This document shows positions 9,719-19,785 of a stretch of DNA of 64,000 nt, piece by piece. A program made the position numbers and the translations under genes. The stretch comes from an uncultured Shimia sp. (lineage in GTDB: Bacteria; Pseudomonadota; Alphaproteobacteria; Rhodobacterales; Rhodobacteraceae), in assembly GCA_937897325.1 (NCBI GenBank), contig CALCOY010000015.1, forward strand, positions 62,001 through 126,000, given 5' to 3'. The notes beneath the pieces are model-generated. The model was given only the letters and a program-made list of their open reading frames with translations. It did not search any database and was not told the DNA's origin. Position 1 is the first letter of the stretch. Each line of letters starts with the position of its first letter.

Positions 9719-11970
9719 CCGACCTTGCAGGCGGCCAGCACGGCCATGTTCAGGATGTCGTTCGCAGTGGACACAGAGGATGCAATCTGGATCGAACGGT
9801 CCACCCCGGTCAGAATCGGACCGATGACCGTGGCCCCGCCCATTTCTTGCATCAGCTTTACCGAAATGCTCGCCGAATGCCGGGCTGGCACGACCAGAAT
9901 GTTCGCCGGCCCCGTCAGACGCGAAAACGGATAAGCGGCCTGTGCCTGCGCGTTCAGGGCTACATCTACAGTCATTTCACCTTCGTATTCAAAATCTGCC
10001 CCGCGCGCGTCAAGAACGCGTGGCGCCAAATGCATTTTTTCCGCACGTTCGGACACCGGATAGCCAAACGTCGAAAAACTGACGAACGCGACCCTAGGCT
10101 CAACCCCCATATGACGCGCGACGCGCGCGGCACGTTCCGCGATATTGGCAAGGTCTTCTTGATCCGGCCATTCATGCACAAGCGTGTCCGCCACGAACAC
10201 GATCCGCCCTTTGTGGATCACCGCCGTCACACCGACCGCGCCATGGGTTGCATTGGCGTCGAAAACCGTATTGATCCGCTCAAGGACATGTGCCGATTTG
10301 CGCGTGGCACCTGTCACGAGACCATCGCCATGACCATGCGCCAGCATCAGCGCAGAAAAGACATGCCGGTCGCGCGCGGCGAGCCTGTGGATATCGTGAT
10401 GGTCATATCCACGGCGCTGTAGCCTTTCATAAAGGAAGGTTTTGTAAGTATCCAAATGCGGCGTGTTGGCCGCATTCACGATCTCGATTTCATGCACGGC
10501 GTCGCCCATCCCTGCGGCGCCCAACTTCTCCTCAATGTCAGCGTCGCGCCCAACGACAAGCGCCCGGCCAAAACCGCTGCGCTGGTACATCACTGCGGCA
10601 CGAAGAACACGCGGGTCGTCGCCCTCGGCAAAGATCATGTTGGCCTGTGCCGCACGTGCGCGGGCATTGATCCCGGTAAGAATGCTCGCGGTCGGATCCA
10701 TTCGCGACTTTAACGAAACCTCGTAGGCCGCCATATCGATGATCGGACGACGCGCCGCCCCGGTATCCATGCCTGCCTTGGCCACAGCCGGTGGGATGCG
10801 GTAGATCAAACGCGGATCGAATGGCGTCGGGATGATGTAATCCGGTCCGAACTTCAGTGACTTTCCGTAAGCCAGGGCGACCTCATCGGGCACATCCTCG
10901 CGGGCCAAGGCCGCCAAAGCTTCGGCGCAAGCGATCTTCATCTCGTCATTGATGGCCAGCGCATTGATGTCCAGCGCCCCACGGAAAAGGTAAGGAAAGC
11001 CCAGCACATTGTTCACCTGATTGGGGTAGTCACTGCGCCCCGTTGCGACGATTGCGTCTTTCCGGATGGCATGAGCCTCTTCTGGTGTGATCTCTGGGTC
11101 GGGATTGGCCATGGCAAAGATCACCGGATCGGCGGCCATGCTCTCCACCATCTTCGACGTCACAGCTCCTTTGACGCTGACACCAAGAAAAACATCTGCG
11201 CCTTCCATCGCCTCTTCAAGGCTGCGCAAATCGGTCTTCACCGCATGGCCCGATTTCCACTGATTCATCCCCTCGGTCCGACCCTGATAAATCACACCTT
11301 TCGTATCGCAGACGAGGCAATTTTCATGACGGGCACCCATGGATTTCAGAAGCTCGATACAGGCAATCCCGGCCGCACCCGCGCCATTGAGAACGATCCG
11401 AACATCTTCGATCTTCTTGCCCGAAATATGCAACGCGTTGATCAAGCCCGCCGCACAAATCACCGCCGTGCCATGCTGGTCATCATGGAAGACGGGGATG
11501 TCCATCTCCTCTTTGAGCCGCTGTTCAATTATGAAACACTCCGGTGCCTTGATGTCTTCAAGGTTGATGCCCCCGAATGTCGGACCCATCAGGCGCACCG
11601 CGTTGCAGAAAGCATCCGGGTCTTCGGTGTCCAGCTCGATATCGATCGAGTTTACGTCCGCAAACCGTTTAAAAAGAACGGACTTCCCCTCCATCACCGG
11701 TTTCGATCCCAAAGCACCAAGGTTGCCCAGGCCCAGAACCGCCGTTCCGTTGGATATCACGGCAACCAGATTTCCTTTGTTCGTATAATCGTAAGCCGTC
11801 TCGGGATTTTCGGCGATTGCCTCACAGGGCACTGCAACCCCCGGGGAATAGGCCAGCGACAGATCCCGCTGGGTGGTCATTGGAACGGTGGCCTGAACCT
11901 CCCACTTGCCAGGGGTCGGTTCCATGTGAAACGCAAGCGCATCTTCGGGGGTGACTTTTGTTTTGCTCAT
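9715..11970 (-). CDS. maeB: NADP-dependent malic enzyme with phosphotransacetylase-like domain
   Basis: 751 residues in two parts. The N-terminal ~430 residues form the malic enzyme (LAYSPGVAVPCEAI, the FADVNSIDIELD stretch, HDDQHGTAVICAAG and a GAGAAGIACIELL nucleotide-binding turn). The C-terminal ~320 residues form a phosphotransacetylase-like domain that in this class usually regulates rather than catalyses. It decarboxylates malate to pyruvate with NADP, linking the TCA cycle to gluconeogenesis. It is divergent from mutS: the two start codons are 120 bp apart, so promoters for both must lie at 11971-12090. Confidence 0.95.
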   Translation of the reverse strand: MSKTKVTPEDALAFHMEPTPGKWEVQATVPMTTQRDLSLAYSPGVAVPCEAIAENPETAYDYTNKGNLVAVISNGTAVLGLGNLGALGSKPVMEGKSVLFKRFADVNSIDIELDTEDPDAFCNAVRLMGPTFGGINLEDIKAPECFIIEQRLKEEMDIPVFHDDQHGTAVICAAGLINALHISGKKIEDVRIVLNGAGAAGIACIELLKSMGARHENCLVCDTKGVIYQGRTEGMNQWKSGHAVKTDLRSLEEAMEGADVFLGVSVKGAVTSKMVESMAADPVIFAMANPDPEITPEEAHAIRKDAIVATGRSDYPNQVNNVLGFPYLFRGALDINALAINDEMKIACAEALAALAREDVPDEVALAYGKSLKFGPDYIIPTPFDPRLIYRIPPAVAKAGMDTGAARRPIIDMAAYEVSLKSRMDPTASILTGINARARAAQANMIFAEGDDPRVLRAAVMYQRSGFGRALVVGRDADIEEKLGAAGMGDAVHEIEIVNAANTPHLDTYKTFLYERLQRRGYDHHDIHRLAARDRHVFSALMLAHGHGDGLVTGATRKSAHVLERINTVFDANATHGAVGVTAVIHKGRIVFVADTLVHEWPDQEDLANIAERAARVARHMGVEPRVAFVSFSTFGYPVSERAEKMHLAPRVLDARGADFEYEGEMTVDVALNAQAQAAYPFSRLTGPANILVVPARHSASISVKLMQEMGGATVIGPILTGVDRSIQIASSVSTANDILNMAVLAACKVG

Positions 11971-12090
11971 ATGCGCCTCTTTGACCTTGGTCTGGCGGTC
12001 TTAGCCCTTTGTGCAGATCTGCTCAATCCGACTTTGGCTTTCGCTCACCGCGACGCATTTGTAAGGTCGCCCGAGACGAGGGGAGTAGCC

Positions 12091-14721
12091 ATGCCAACAA
12101 CGCCCATGATGGCGCAATACCTGGAAATTAAGGCAGCCCATGCGGATGCCTTGCTGTTCTATCGGATGGGCGATTTCTACGAGATGTTCTTTGACGATGC
12201 CATCGCCGCAGCCGCCGCACTGGACATTGCCTTGACCAAGCGCGGCAAGCACGATGATGAAGATATCCCAATGTGCGGCGTTCCTGTCCATGCCGCCGAG
12301 GGCTACCTGCTAACCCTTATCCGCAAAGGATTTCGCGTGGCAGTCTGCGAACAGATGGAAAGCCCGGCAGAAGCAAAGAAGCGCGGCTCAAAATCAGTGG
12401 TGAAGCGCGACGTGGTGCGCCTTGTGACGCCGGGTACATTGACAGAAGACAGCCTTCTGGAAGCACGGCGGCACAACTTTCTCGCGGCTTACAACCAGGT
12501 GCGGGACAAAGCGGCCCTCTCTTGGGTCGACATCTCAACCGGGGCCTTTCACGCGATGGAGATCGACCCCGATCGTCTTGGCCCCGAACTGTCGCGCCTG
12601 GCCCCATCCGAGCTTCTTCTGTCAGAGAGCAAGGAACCTGACTTGCGGGATGTTGTCAGTGATTTCGTCGTTCCAACGACCACGCTTGGCCCATCGGCCT
12701 TTGACAGCAATGGTGGAGAAAAACGCATACTAGATCTTCTGAAGGTCGGCACGCTTGACGGCTTTGGCACATTCTCCCGTGCAGAGATCGGCGCGATGGG
12801 CGCAGTTATTGAATACCTAGAACTAACGCAGAAGGGTAAGCTGCCCCTGCTGCGCCAACCCATTCAGGAAAGCCAGGCTCGCAACGTTCAGATCGATGTA
12901 GCGACGCGGCGCAATCTTGAACTGACCCAAAGCCTTTCGGGCGGACGGGTCGGATCGCTTCTAGATGCGGTCGACATTACGGCAACCGCATCAGGCGGCC
13001 GTCTTCTTGAACGGCGACTTTCATCCCCGTCACGAGACCTCGATACCATTCGGCGCCGACTGGACACGGTGGCGTTTTGCGTCGACGAAGCCCCCTGGAC
13101 CGATACGTTACGAGACCTGTTGAAGCATGTGCCCGACATCGACCGGGCTCTATCGCGTCTTTCGATCGATCGCGGTGGTCCTAGGGACCTTGTGGCTCTC
13201 CGCAACGGCTTGATCCAAGCCGAGAGCATAACAGGACAAATCCAAGCGGACATGCCGCCCCTTCTGAGCGAAGTATTCAGCGATCTTGAAGGACATCAGG
13301 AACTCATTGAGCGACTGGATCATTCTCTGGTCGCCGACCCTCCGCTTCTGGTTCGGGACGGTGGGTTCATTGCTGAGGGCGTTGATGCTAACTTGGATGA
13401 AGCGCGCACATTGCGCGATGAAGGCCGCAGCGTGATCGCCGGACTACAGAAAGACTATATCGCCACCACCGAGATCACATCGCTAAAAATCAAACACAAC
13501 AACGTTCTCGGCTACTTTGTCGAGACAACGGCGACCCATGCCGAAAGGATGATGGCTGCCCCCCTGAACGAACGGTTCATTCACCGCCAGACCACGGCCA
13601 ATCAGTTGCGTTTCACTACGGTGGAGCTTTCCGAACTCGAAACTAAGATACTTAACGCTGGCAACCGGGCACTGGAGATTGAGAAACGCATCTTTGAAGA
13701 ATTACGCCATGAAATCATGGGTCAGACGGCTGAAATCGGGCTTCTGTCACGCGCATTGGCTGAGATCGACTTGTGCACGGCCTTGGCAAGGCATGCCTTG
13801 AACGAAGCCTGGGTGAAGCCGATGGTCGACACATCGCGATCTTTTGCCATCACCGGCGGCAGGCACCCGGTTGTTGAAAAAGCGCTGAAAACTCGGGGCG
13901 GTACACCCTTCATTGCCAACGATTGCGATCTTTCAGCTGATGAGAACGCCGCGATATGGCTTCTGACCGGCCCCAACATGGCGGGTAAGTCGACCTTTCT
14001 GCGACAGAATGCGCTGATCGCCATTCTTGCCCAGATCGGAAGCTTTGTGCCTGCATCGGCGGCTCGTATTGGCGTTGTCAGCCAGGTGTTCAGCCGCGTT
14101 GGCGCATCAGATGATCTGGCCCGCGGGCGGTCTACATTCATGGTCGAGATGGTGGAAACCGCTGCGATCCTCAATCAGGCAGATGACCGGGCACTGGTTA
14201 TCCTGGACGAGATCGGGCGCGGCACCGCAACATATGATGGTCTCTCAATCGCCTGGGCGACGCTTGAGCATCTCCATGACGTCAACAAAAGCCGAGCGCT
14301 TTTTGCCACACATTACCACGAGATGACTGTCCTCGCGGGAAAGCTTGATGGCATTCAGAACGCGACCGTAGCCGTGAAAGAGTGGAAGGGTGAGGTCATC
14401 TTCCTGCACGAGGTCCATCAGGGCGCGGCAGACCGATCCTATGGGGTTCAGGTGGCCCAGCTTGCCGGGCTTCCGTCAACCGTGATCGGGCGGGCCCGCA
14501 CCATCCTCGAGACGCTTGAAAAGAACGAACGGGAAGGCACAGGCGGGCAAAAGGCTCTGATCGACGACTTGCCGCTTTTCTCGGTCTCGCCCACTGCCGC
14601 ACCCTTGGAAGCCGTTCAGAATCCAGCGGTCGACATGTTGGAAGAAATCTATCCTGACGAACTCACACCCAAAGAGGCGCTCGACCTTATCTATCGTTTG
14701 AAAGACGCGGCAGCGACCTAA
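12091..14721 (+). CDS. mutS: DNA mismatch repair protein MutS
   Basis: About 876 residues. The mismatch-recognition segment is present near the N-terminus (MGDFYEMF, with Phe29 and Glu31 as the F-x-E pair). The ABC-type ATPase carries Walker A TGPNMAGKST at 626-635, followed by the signature SRVGASDDLARGRSTFM and Walker B LVILDEIGRGT. The frame stays open far upstream (to 11071) across maeB, but ATG 12091 is the start that fits the family N-terminus. The stop overlaps the end of convergent grpE by 4 bp, so neither gene has room for a separate terminator. Confidence 0.97.
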   Translation: MPTTPMMAQYLEIKAAHADALLFYRMGDFYEMFFDDAIAAAAALDIALTKRGKHDDEDIPMCGVPVHAAEGYLLTLIRKGFRVAVCEQMESPAEAKKRGSKSVVKRDVVRLVTPGTLTEDSLLEARRHNFLAAYNQVRDKAALSWVDISTGAFHAMEIDPDRLGPELSRLAPSELLLSESKEPDLRDVVSDFVVPTTTLGPSAFDSNGGEKRILDLLKVGTLDGFGTFSRAEIGAMGAVIEYLELTQKGKLPLLRQPIQESQARNVQIDVATRRNLELTQSLSGGRVGSLLDAVDITATASGGRLLERRLSSPSRDLDTIRRRLDTVAFCVDEAPWTDTLRDLLKHVPDIDRALSRLSIDRGGPRDLVALRNGLIQAESITGQIQADMPPLLSEVFSDLEGHQELIERLDHSLVADPPLLVRDGGFIAEGVDANLDEARTLRDEGRSVIAGLQKDYIATTEITSLKIKHNNVLGYFVETTATHAERMMAAPLNERFIHRQTTANQLRFTTVELSELETKILNAGNRALEIEKRIFEELRHEIMGQTAEIGLLSRALAEIDLCTALARHALNEAWVKPMVDTSRSFAITGGRHPVVEKALKTRGGTPFIANDCDLSADENAAIWLLTGPNMAGKSTFLRQNALIAILAQIGSFVPASAARIGVVSQVFSRVGASDDLARGRSTFMVEMVETAAILNQADDRALVILDEIGRGTATYDGLSIAWATLEHLHDVNKSRALFATHYHEMTVLAGKLDGIQNATVAVKEWKGEVIFLHEVHQGAADRSYGVQVAQLAGLPSTVIGRARTILETLEKNEREGTGGQKALIDDLPLFSVSPTAAPLEAVQNPAVDMLEEIYPDELTPKEALDLIYRLKDAAAT

Positions 14722-15278
14722 GAGGGGTTCGAGCTTACGCCAACCTGAGCCGGGCGCAGCAACCGATCATGCAGCATGAACCCTTCTGCGGCCACCTGAA
14801 TGATTTCTCCCGACTTGGTCCCAGGTAAAGGCGCTTCAAACATGGCTTGGTGATGCTGAGGATCAAAGGTGTCACCAACCACTGGCGCAATTACCTCAAT
14901 CCCGTGCTTTTTGAATACGTTAAGCAATTCACGCATCGTGAGTTCCACACCTTCAAGGAGTGCACCAGAGACTTCCTTTTGCTCATCGGTGGCCGCTTCA
15001 AGCGCACGCTTAAGGTTGTCATAGACAGGCAACATGTCCCGCGCCAACTTGGAGCCGCCGTAATTCTCCGCCTCGCGGCGGTCTTTTTCCGACCGCTTCC
15101 TGGAGTTCTCCGCGTCAGCCAGCGCCCGCATGAAACGATCTCTCAGATCGTCACGCTCGGCCCTCAGCGCGTCGATCTCAAGCGCTTCGTCATCAATTTC
15201 AGACATGACATCTTCGAATTCCTGCGCTTCGGCTTCATCAACGTCATCCAGGAATTCATCGTTCTTTGGCTCTGCCAT
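14718..15278 (-). CDS. grpE: Nucleotide exchange factor GrpE
   Basis: 186 residues: an acidic N-terminal tail, a long coiled-coil region (EIDALRAERDDLRDRFMRALADAENSRKR) and the C-terminal beta domain with the GDTFDPQHHQAMFE motif. It releases ADP from DnaK in the cytosolic chaperone cycle. It lies 9 bp downstream of hrcA on the minus strand, the standard heat-shock arrangement in this order of bacteria. Expression is therefore probably under HrcA and/or heat-shock sigma factor control from the hrcA promoter. Confidence 0.95.
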   Translation of the reverse strand: MAEPKNDEFLDDVDEAEAQEFEDVMSEIDDEALEIDALRAERDDLRDRFMRALADAENSRKRSEKDRREAENYGGSKLARDMLPVYDNLKRALEAATDEQKEVSGALLEGVELTMRELLNVFKKHGIEVIAPVVGDTFDPQHHQAMFEAPLPGTKSGEIIQVAAEGFMLHDRLLRPAQVGVSSNPS

Positions 15279-15287
15279 CTCTCACCT

Positions 15288-16352
15288 CTAGCTGCGGTCC
15301 GACAACAGCTTGCCGACCAGCTGCGCTGTGTAGTCCACAATCGGCACGATCCGCCCATAATTCAGACGGGTGGGCCCAATGACACCAACAGCACCGATAA
15401 TCTTACGATCCGCGTTCATATAGGGAGACACCACCAAAGAGGAACCCGAAAGTGAGAAAAGTTTGTTCTCTGATCCAATAAAAATGCGGACGCCGTCGCC
15501 GTCACGCGTCAGATCCAGGAATTCAGCGATGTCACGCTTGCGTTCGAGGTCATCGAACAGACTTTTGATCCGCTCCAGGTCCTCTGCTTGGGCGCTTTCG
15601 CCCAAGAGATTCGCGCGGCCACGGACGATCAACCGGTCCGGACCTTCACCGTCGTCATCCCAGATTGCCATGCCACTTTCGACCAGCTCATGTGCCAATG
15701 CGTCGATCTGCTGTCTTCGAACAGTGATATGTTCTCCGATCGTTTTGCGTGCTTCACTCAATGTGCGCCCTTCGATCAGTGCATTGAGGAAGTTTGCGGC
15801 CTCTCGCATGGAAGACGGTGTTTGACCGAGTGGCGGATTGAACAAACGGTTCTCGACGTGACCATCGGCAAATACCAAAACAGCCAATGCCCGATCATGG
15901 CCCAGCGAAACGAATTCGATATGCTTGATTGCAGCTTCGTGCTTCGGCGTCAGAACCAGCGACGCCCCTTGCGTAACACCAGACAGGGCCGCGCCAACGC
16001 GGTCCATCAGGCCGCCCACATCGGTTTCTGTTGTGCCTACTGTCGCTTCGATCATACCCCGATCGGTTTCATCCGGCACGCCAAGCTCAAGCAGGCCATC
16101 CACGAAAAGACGTAGACCAAGCTGCGTCGGAACCCGCCCCGCACTCACATGGGGGCTATCCAGCAACCCCATAAACTCCAGGTCCTGCATCACGTTGCGG
16201 ATCGTCGCCGCACTGACCTGCTCGCTGAAATCGCGCGTCAACGTGCGTGAACCTACGGGATCACCACTGCTTAAATACCCTTCAACGACCCGACGAAAGA
16301 CTTCGCGGGATCGATCGTTCATTTCATCAAGAAGTTTTGGTGCGTCTTCCAT
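15288..16352 (-). CDS. hrcA: Heat-inducible transcription repressor HrcA
   Basis: About 354 residues. The N-terminal winged-helix region contains the family's VVEGYLSSGDPVGSRTLTR segment and SAATIRNVMQDLEFMGLL, and the C-terminus ends with the GRIVPIVDYTAQLVGKL signature. HrcA represses chaperone genes by binding CIRCE inverted repeats. I see no CIRCE element in this window, so its targets lie elsewhere. The frame extends ten codons upstream, but ATG 16352 fits family N-termini. A possible minus-strand sigma-70 promoter (TTGACC at 16389-16384, TTTAAC at 16367-16362, 16-bp spacer) lies just upstream and would give a very short leader. Confidence 0.95.
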   Translation of the reverse strand: MEDAPKLLDEMNDRSREVFRRVVEGYLSSGDPVGSRTLTRDFSEQVSAATIRNVMQDLEFMGLLDSPHVSAGRVPTQLGLRLFVDGLLELGVPDETDRGMIEATVGTTETDVGGLMDRVGAALSGVTQGASLVLTPKHEAAIKHIEFVSLGHDRALAVLVFADGHVENRLFNPPLGQTPSSMREAANFLNALIEGRTLSEARKTIGEHITVRRQQIDALAHELVESGMAIWDDDGEGPDRLIVRGRANLLGESAQAEDLERIKSLFDDLERKRDIAEFLDLTRDGDGVRIFIGSENKLFSLSGSSLVVSPYMNADRKIIGAVGVIGPTRLNYGRIVPIVDYTAQLVGKLLSDRS

Positions 16353-16450
16353 GATGCCTGAGTTAAAGAGGACGAAAAACAAAGGTCAATCGCCCTTGCA
16401 ACGTATGTAGGCGCAACGATATGCCCTGCCTATCAGGGAAAGGATAAAAT

Positions 16451-17164
16451 ATGCGCCCGTCCGGTAGAGACCTAAGCGAAATGCGACCCGTTTCAATCGA
16501 AGCGGGTTTTACCAAACACGCTGAGGGTTCGGCCCTGATTAAGATGGGGGACACGCATGTGCTGTGCACCGCCACTATCGAAGACCGCGTACCCCCCTTT
16601 ATAAAAGGAAGTGGCCTTGGTTGGGTGACGGCCGAGTATGGCATGCTACCGCGCGCCACAAACACTCGGATGCGGCGTGAGGCCGCTGCCGGAAAACAAG
16701 GTGGGCGAACAGTCGAGATCCAACGGCTGATCGGTCGGTCTTTGCGCGCCGGTGTCGATAGAGTCGCGCTTGGCGAACGACAGATCACCGTTGACTGCGA
16801 TGTCTTGCAAGCGGACGGTGGGACGCGCTGCGCGTCGATCACGGGCGGCTGGGTCGCCCTGCGCCTCGCTGTCAATAAGCTCATGAAGACCGGCGATATT
16901 GTCAGCGACCCAATGCCCGACCCCGTGGCCGCTGTGAGCTGCGGCGTTTATGCTGGTCAACCGGTGCTGGATCTGGATTATCCCGAAGACAGCGAGGCCG
17001 GTGTTGACGGCAACTTTGTCATGACGGGCTCCGGTCGGCTGATCGAGGTGCAGATGAGCGCCGAGGGCGCCACATTCTCGCGGGATGAACTGAACAGGTT
17101 GTTGGATCTGGCTGAGAAAGGCGTGTCTGAGCTCAAGGCCGCGCAGTTGGCAGCCTCTGAATGA
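16451..17164 (+). CDS. rph: Ribonuclease PH
   Basis: 237 residues, full family length. It opens with [13 protein letters not shown], then [17 protein letters not shown] and the [16 protein letters not shown] region, all conserved in this phosphorolytic 3' exonuclease that trims tRNA 3' ends. It is divergent from hrcA and overlaps rdgB by 4 bp (ATGA). A small inverted repeat (CCCTG at 16424-16428, CAGGG at 16434-16438) sits just before the AAAGGA ribosome-binding site and may be only chance. Confidence 0.96.
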   Translation: MRPSGRDLSEMRPVSIEAGFTKHAEGSALIKMGDTHVLCTATIEDRVPPFIKGSGLGWVTAEYGMLPRATNTRMRREAAAGKQGGRTVEIQRLIGRSLRAGVDRVALGERQITVDCDVLQADGGTRCASITGGWVALRLAVNKLMKTGDIVSDPMPDPVAAVSCGVYAGQPVLDLDYPEDSEAGVDGNFVMTGSGRLIEVQMSAEGATFSRDELNRLLDLAEKGVSELKAAQLAASE

Positions 17165-17772
17165 CCCGTCGTTTTACGGATAAAGAAATCCTCATCGCGA
17201 CGCACAATGCTGGCAAGCTAGACGAGATGCGGCAGTTATTCGAACCAAAAGGTGTAAAGGTAGTCGGTGCCGCCGAGATGAACCTAGATGAACCAGAGGA
17301 GACCGAAACAACGTTTCTAGGCAATGCGAGGATCAAGGCGCATGCCGCCGTAAAGGCCGCCGGTCTGACAGCTTTGGCAGATGATTCTGGGATCGAGGTC
17401 GATGCATTGGACGGCGCACCAGGTGTTTATACCGCAGATTGGGCCGAAACGCCGAATGGTCGAGATTTCATGATGGCCATGACAAAGACCAATGATCTTC
17501 TCGAAAAGATGGGCGCTCCACACCCTCGGACAGCGCGCTTTTGCTCGACGCTGGTACTTGCATGGCCCGACGGACATGACGAAGTCTTTGCGGGGAGGGT
17601 CGAAGGCACCTTGGTCTGGCCCGTTCGCGGTAAGCTTGGTCATGGATATGACCCGATGTTCCAACCGGAGGGCCATACGGAAACGTTTGCGGAGATGCCC
17701 TTTGACCAGAAAAATGCGATAAGCCACCGTGCAGATGCTTTCCAAAAACTCATCTCAGCCTGCTTTGAATGA
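17161..17772 (+). CDS. rdgB: Non-canonical purine NTP pyrophosphatase (dITP/XTP)
   Basis: 203 residues. The N-terminal [14 protein letters not shown] motif is the family hallmark (normally S/T-x-N-x-x-K), followed by [20 protein letters not shown] and a C-terminal [13 protein letters not shown], conserved in house-cleaning pyrophosphatases that remove dITP and XTP from the nucleotide pool. Start overlaps the rph stop. The 3' end overlaps the start of hemW by about 38 bp, so the three genes form one transcription unit. Confidence 0.95.
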   Translation: MTRRFTDKEILIATHNAGKLDEMRQLFEPKGVKVVGAAEMNLDEPEETETTFLGNARIKAHAAVKAAGLTALADDSGIEVDALDGAPGVYTADWAETPNGRDFMMAMTKTNDLLEKMGAPHPRTARFCSTLVLAWPDGHDEVFAGRVEGTLVWPVRGKLGHGYDPMFQPEGHTETFAEMPFDQKNAISHRADAFQKLISACFE

Positions 17773-18910
17773 GGATTGGCGCGCGGGCGGTTTCGGGATT
17801 TATATCCACTGGCCTTATTGCGAGGCCAAGTGCCCTTATTGTGATTTCAACAGCCATGTTACTCGCAGTATCGACCACGACGCCTGGCGCGCGGCGTACC
17901 GAGAGGAACTGCAAAAGCTACACGAGGAAGCGCCCGGTCGAATCTTGAATTCGGTGTTCTTTGGTGGCGGCACACCCAGCCTTATGGAGCCTGATACCGT
18001 CGCAACGATGATCGAACAGATCAAAACGCTTTGGCCCATCGCAAATGACCTGGAAGTTACTCTGGAAGCCAACCCAAGCTCTGTCGAAGCTGAGCGGTTT
18101 CGGGACTTTCGCTGTGCGGGCATCAATCGGGTGTCGATGGGCATTCAAGCGCTAAACGACACCGACCTCAAGCGACTGGGGCGACGACATACAAAGACAG
18201 AAGCCTTGCGCGCATTTGATATCGCCCGCGACACTTTTGATCGGGTCAGCTTTGACCTGATTTATGGACGGCAGGATCAGGCCCTCGAAGATTGGCGTGT
18301 TGAGCTTAGCGAAGCCCTGTCATTGACCGTTGATCACCTGTCTCTCTACCAATTAACGATCGAACCCGGCACCGCTTTCGGAGATCGGTACAATGCCGGA
18401 AAGCTGCGGGGGCTGCCAAGCGATGACCTTGGCGCGGATCTTTATGAACTAACCCAGGATCTGTGCGGCGAGGCCGGACTGCCCGCCTACGAAGTTTCGA
18501 ACCATGCCAAGGATGGCGCGCAATCGCGGCACAATCTGATCTACTGGCGATATGGTGACTACGGCGGTATCGGTCCCGGCGCGCACAGCCGCCTGACACT
18601 AAACGGTCAGCGCCATGCGATAGAACACGCACTGATGCCCGGACCTTGGCTGAACGGAAGGCGAGAAGACACCCGATCCATTCTGTCAGATCGAGAGCAA
18701 GCGCAAGAATTGGTTATGATGTCACTGAGACTGAAGCAAGGTATGGACCTTGCACGTTTTGAGGCTCTCAATGGTAGATCATTTGATACCGCAACCTTGA
18801 AGCACCTGTGTGATCTGGGGATGATATCGTTTGATGGCGGTAGATTAAGTGTTTCAAAACAAGGATTTAGTGTTCTAAATGCTATCCTGGCCGAATTACT
18901 CAACTTTTAG
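17735..18910 (+). CDS. hemW: Radical SAM heme chaperone HemW
   Basis: About 391 residues. The radical-SAM cluster motif CxxxCxxC is visible as C29, C33, C36 (HWPYCEAKCPYCDF), followed by VFFGGGTPSLM. The extra cysteine after this motif that marks true HemN is replaced by Phe, as in HemW. HemW proteins were long called oxygen-independent coproporphyrinogen oxidases but act as heme-insertion chaperones. A GTG at 17729 is an alternative start; ATG 17735 is preferred on family length. Convergent with parB, overlapping by 4 bp. Confidence 0.92.
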   Translation: MLSKNSSQPALNEDWRAGGFGIYIHWPYCEAKCPYCDFNSHVTRSIDHDAWRAAYREELQKLHEEAPGRILNSVFFGGGTPSLMEPDTVATMIEQIKTLWPIANDLEVTLEANPSSVEAERFRDFRCAGINRVSMGIQALNDTDLKRLGRRHTKTEALRAFDIARDTFDRVSFDLIYGRQDQALEDWRVELSEALSLTVDHLSLYQLTIEPGTAFGDRYNAGKLRGLPSDDLGADLYELTQDLCGEAGLPAYEVSNHAKDGAQSRHNLIYWRYGDYGGIGPGAHSRLTLNGQRHAIEHALMPGPWLNGRREDTRSILSDREQAQELVMMSLRLKQGMDLARFEALNGRSFDTATLKHLCDLGMISFDGGRLSVSKQGFSVLNAILAELLNF

Positions 18911-19785
18911 CCAGAGGTCAATCTTCTACACAAATCATCAAGCTGTTCCAAAGACTTGTAGCTCAGGACAACTTGCCCCGCTTCCCCGCCTGGTTTATGA
19001 ACGACCGAGACTTTCATACCCGTAGCCGCGGCTAAATCGTCTTCCAAGGCACGTGTGTCAGCATCTTTTTCGACAGACCTTGCCGATGGCTTTGACGTGG
19101 AGCTTGATGTCGTCTGCTTCTTAACCAACGCCTCTGTCGCGCGAACTGAAAGGCCACCGGCTATGACCTGGCGTGCAAGGGCCACAGGGTCCCCTGCCAT
19201 GATAAGCGCCCGCGCATGACCCGCGCTCAACCGGCCCGCCTCCACAAACTGGACAACCTCCTGCGGCAATTGCAAAAGACGCAAAAGATTCGCGATGTGG
19301 CTTCTACTTTTGCCTAATGCTTCGGCCAACTTGTCCTGGGTGTGGCCAAAGCGATCCATTAACTGCCTGTAGCCAACAGCTTCTTCAATGGGGTTCAGGT
19401 CCGATCGTTGAATATTCTCAATAATCGCCACTTCAAGGACTTCAGTGTCCGAAAACGAACGAACGACAACAGGCAATGCATGGAGCTGCGCCCTCTGTGC
19501 AGCACGCCAGCGGCGTTCCCCCGCGACGATTTCATAGTAATCATGTATCGGTCGAACAATGAGGGGCTGCAGAACGCCCTTCTCTTTCAGCGACGCGACA
19601 AGATCATCCAGTTGTTCGGGATCAAAGTGCTTACGGGGTTGATTCGGATTTGGGCGGATCTTCTCTATCGGCAATTCCACCGGTGAAGCTTCACTAGATG
19701 TTGACACAGATGTTTCAACTTCAGCAACATCTGCCATTAGTGCGGATAAGCCGCGCCCCAGACCCCGTTTCTTATCTTTACTCAC
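18907..19785 (-). CDS. parB: Chromosome partitioning protein ParB
   Basis: 292 residues. The N-terminus KKRGLGRGLSALM is typical; the ParB/Srx domain contains IRPNPNQPRKHFD and the CTP-binding GERRWRAA motif, then a helix-turn-helix (KLAEALGKSRSHIANLLRLL) that reads parS, and a C-terminal dimerisation domain (LSYKSLEQLDDLCRRL). ParB loads at parS as a CTP-dependent clamp and works with ParA to segregate origins. Its start overlaps parA's stop by 4 bp. Two perfect parS sites lie 1.4 and 3.3 kb upstream in rsmG and mnmG. Confidence 0.97.
   Translation of the reverse strand: MSKDKKRGLGRGLSALMADVAEVETSVSTSSEASPVELPIEKIRPNPNQPRKHFDPEQLDDLVASLKEKGVLQPLIVRPIHDYYEIVAGERRWRAAQRAQLHALPVVVRSFSDTEVLEVAIIENIQRSDLNPIEEAVGYRQLMDRFGHTQDKLAEALGKSRSHIANLLRLLQLPQEVVQFVEAGRLSAGHARALIMAGDPVALARQVIAGGLSVRATEALVKKQTTSSSTSKPSARSVEKDADTRALEDDLAAATGMKVSVVHKPGGEAGQVVLSYKSLEQLDDLCRRLTSG

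Noticed and set aside
11071-12090. N-terminal extension of the mutS frame
   Set aside because: Overlaps maeB antisense; the conserved MutS N-terminus begins at 12091.
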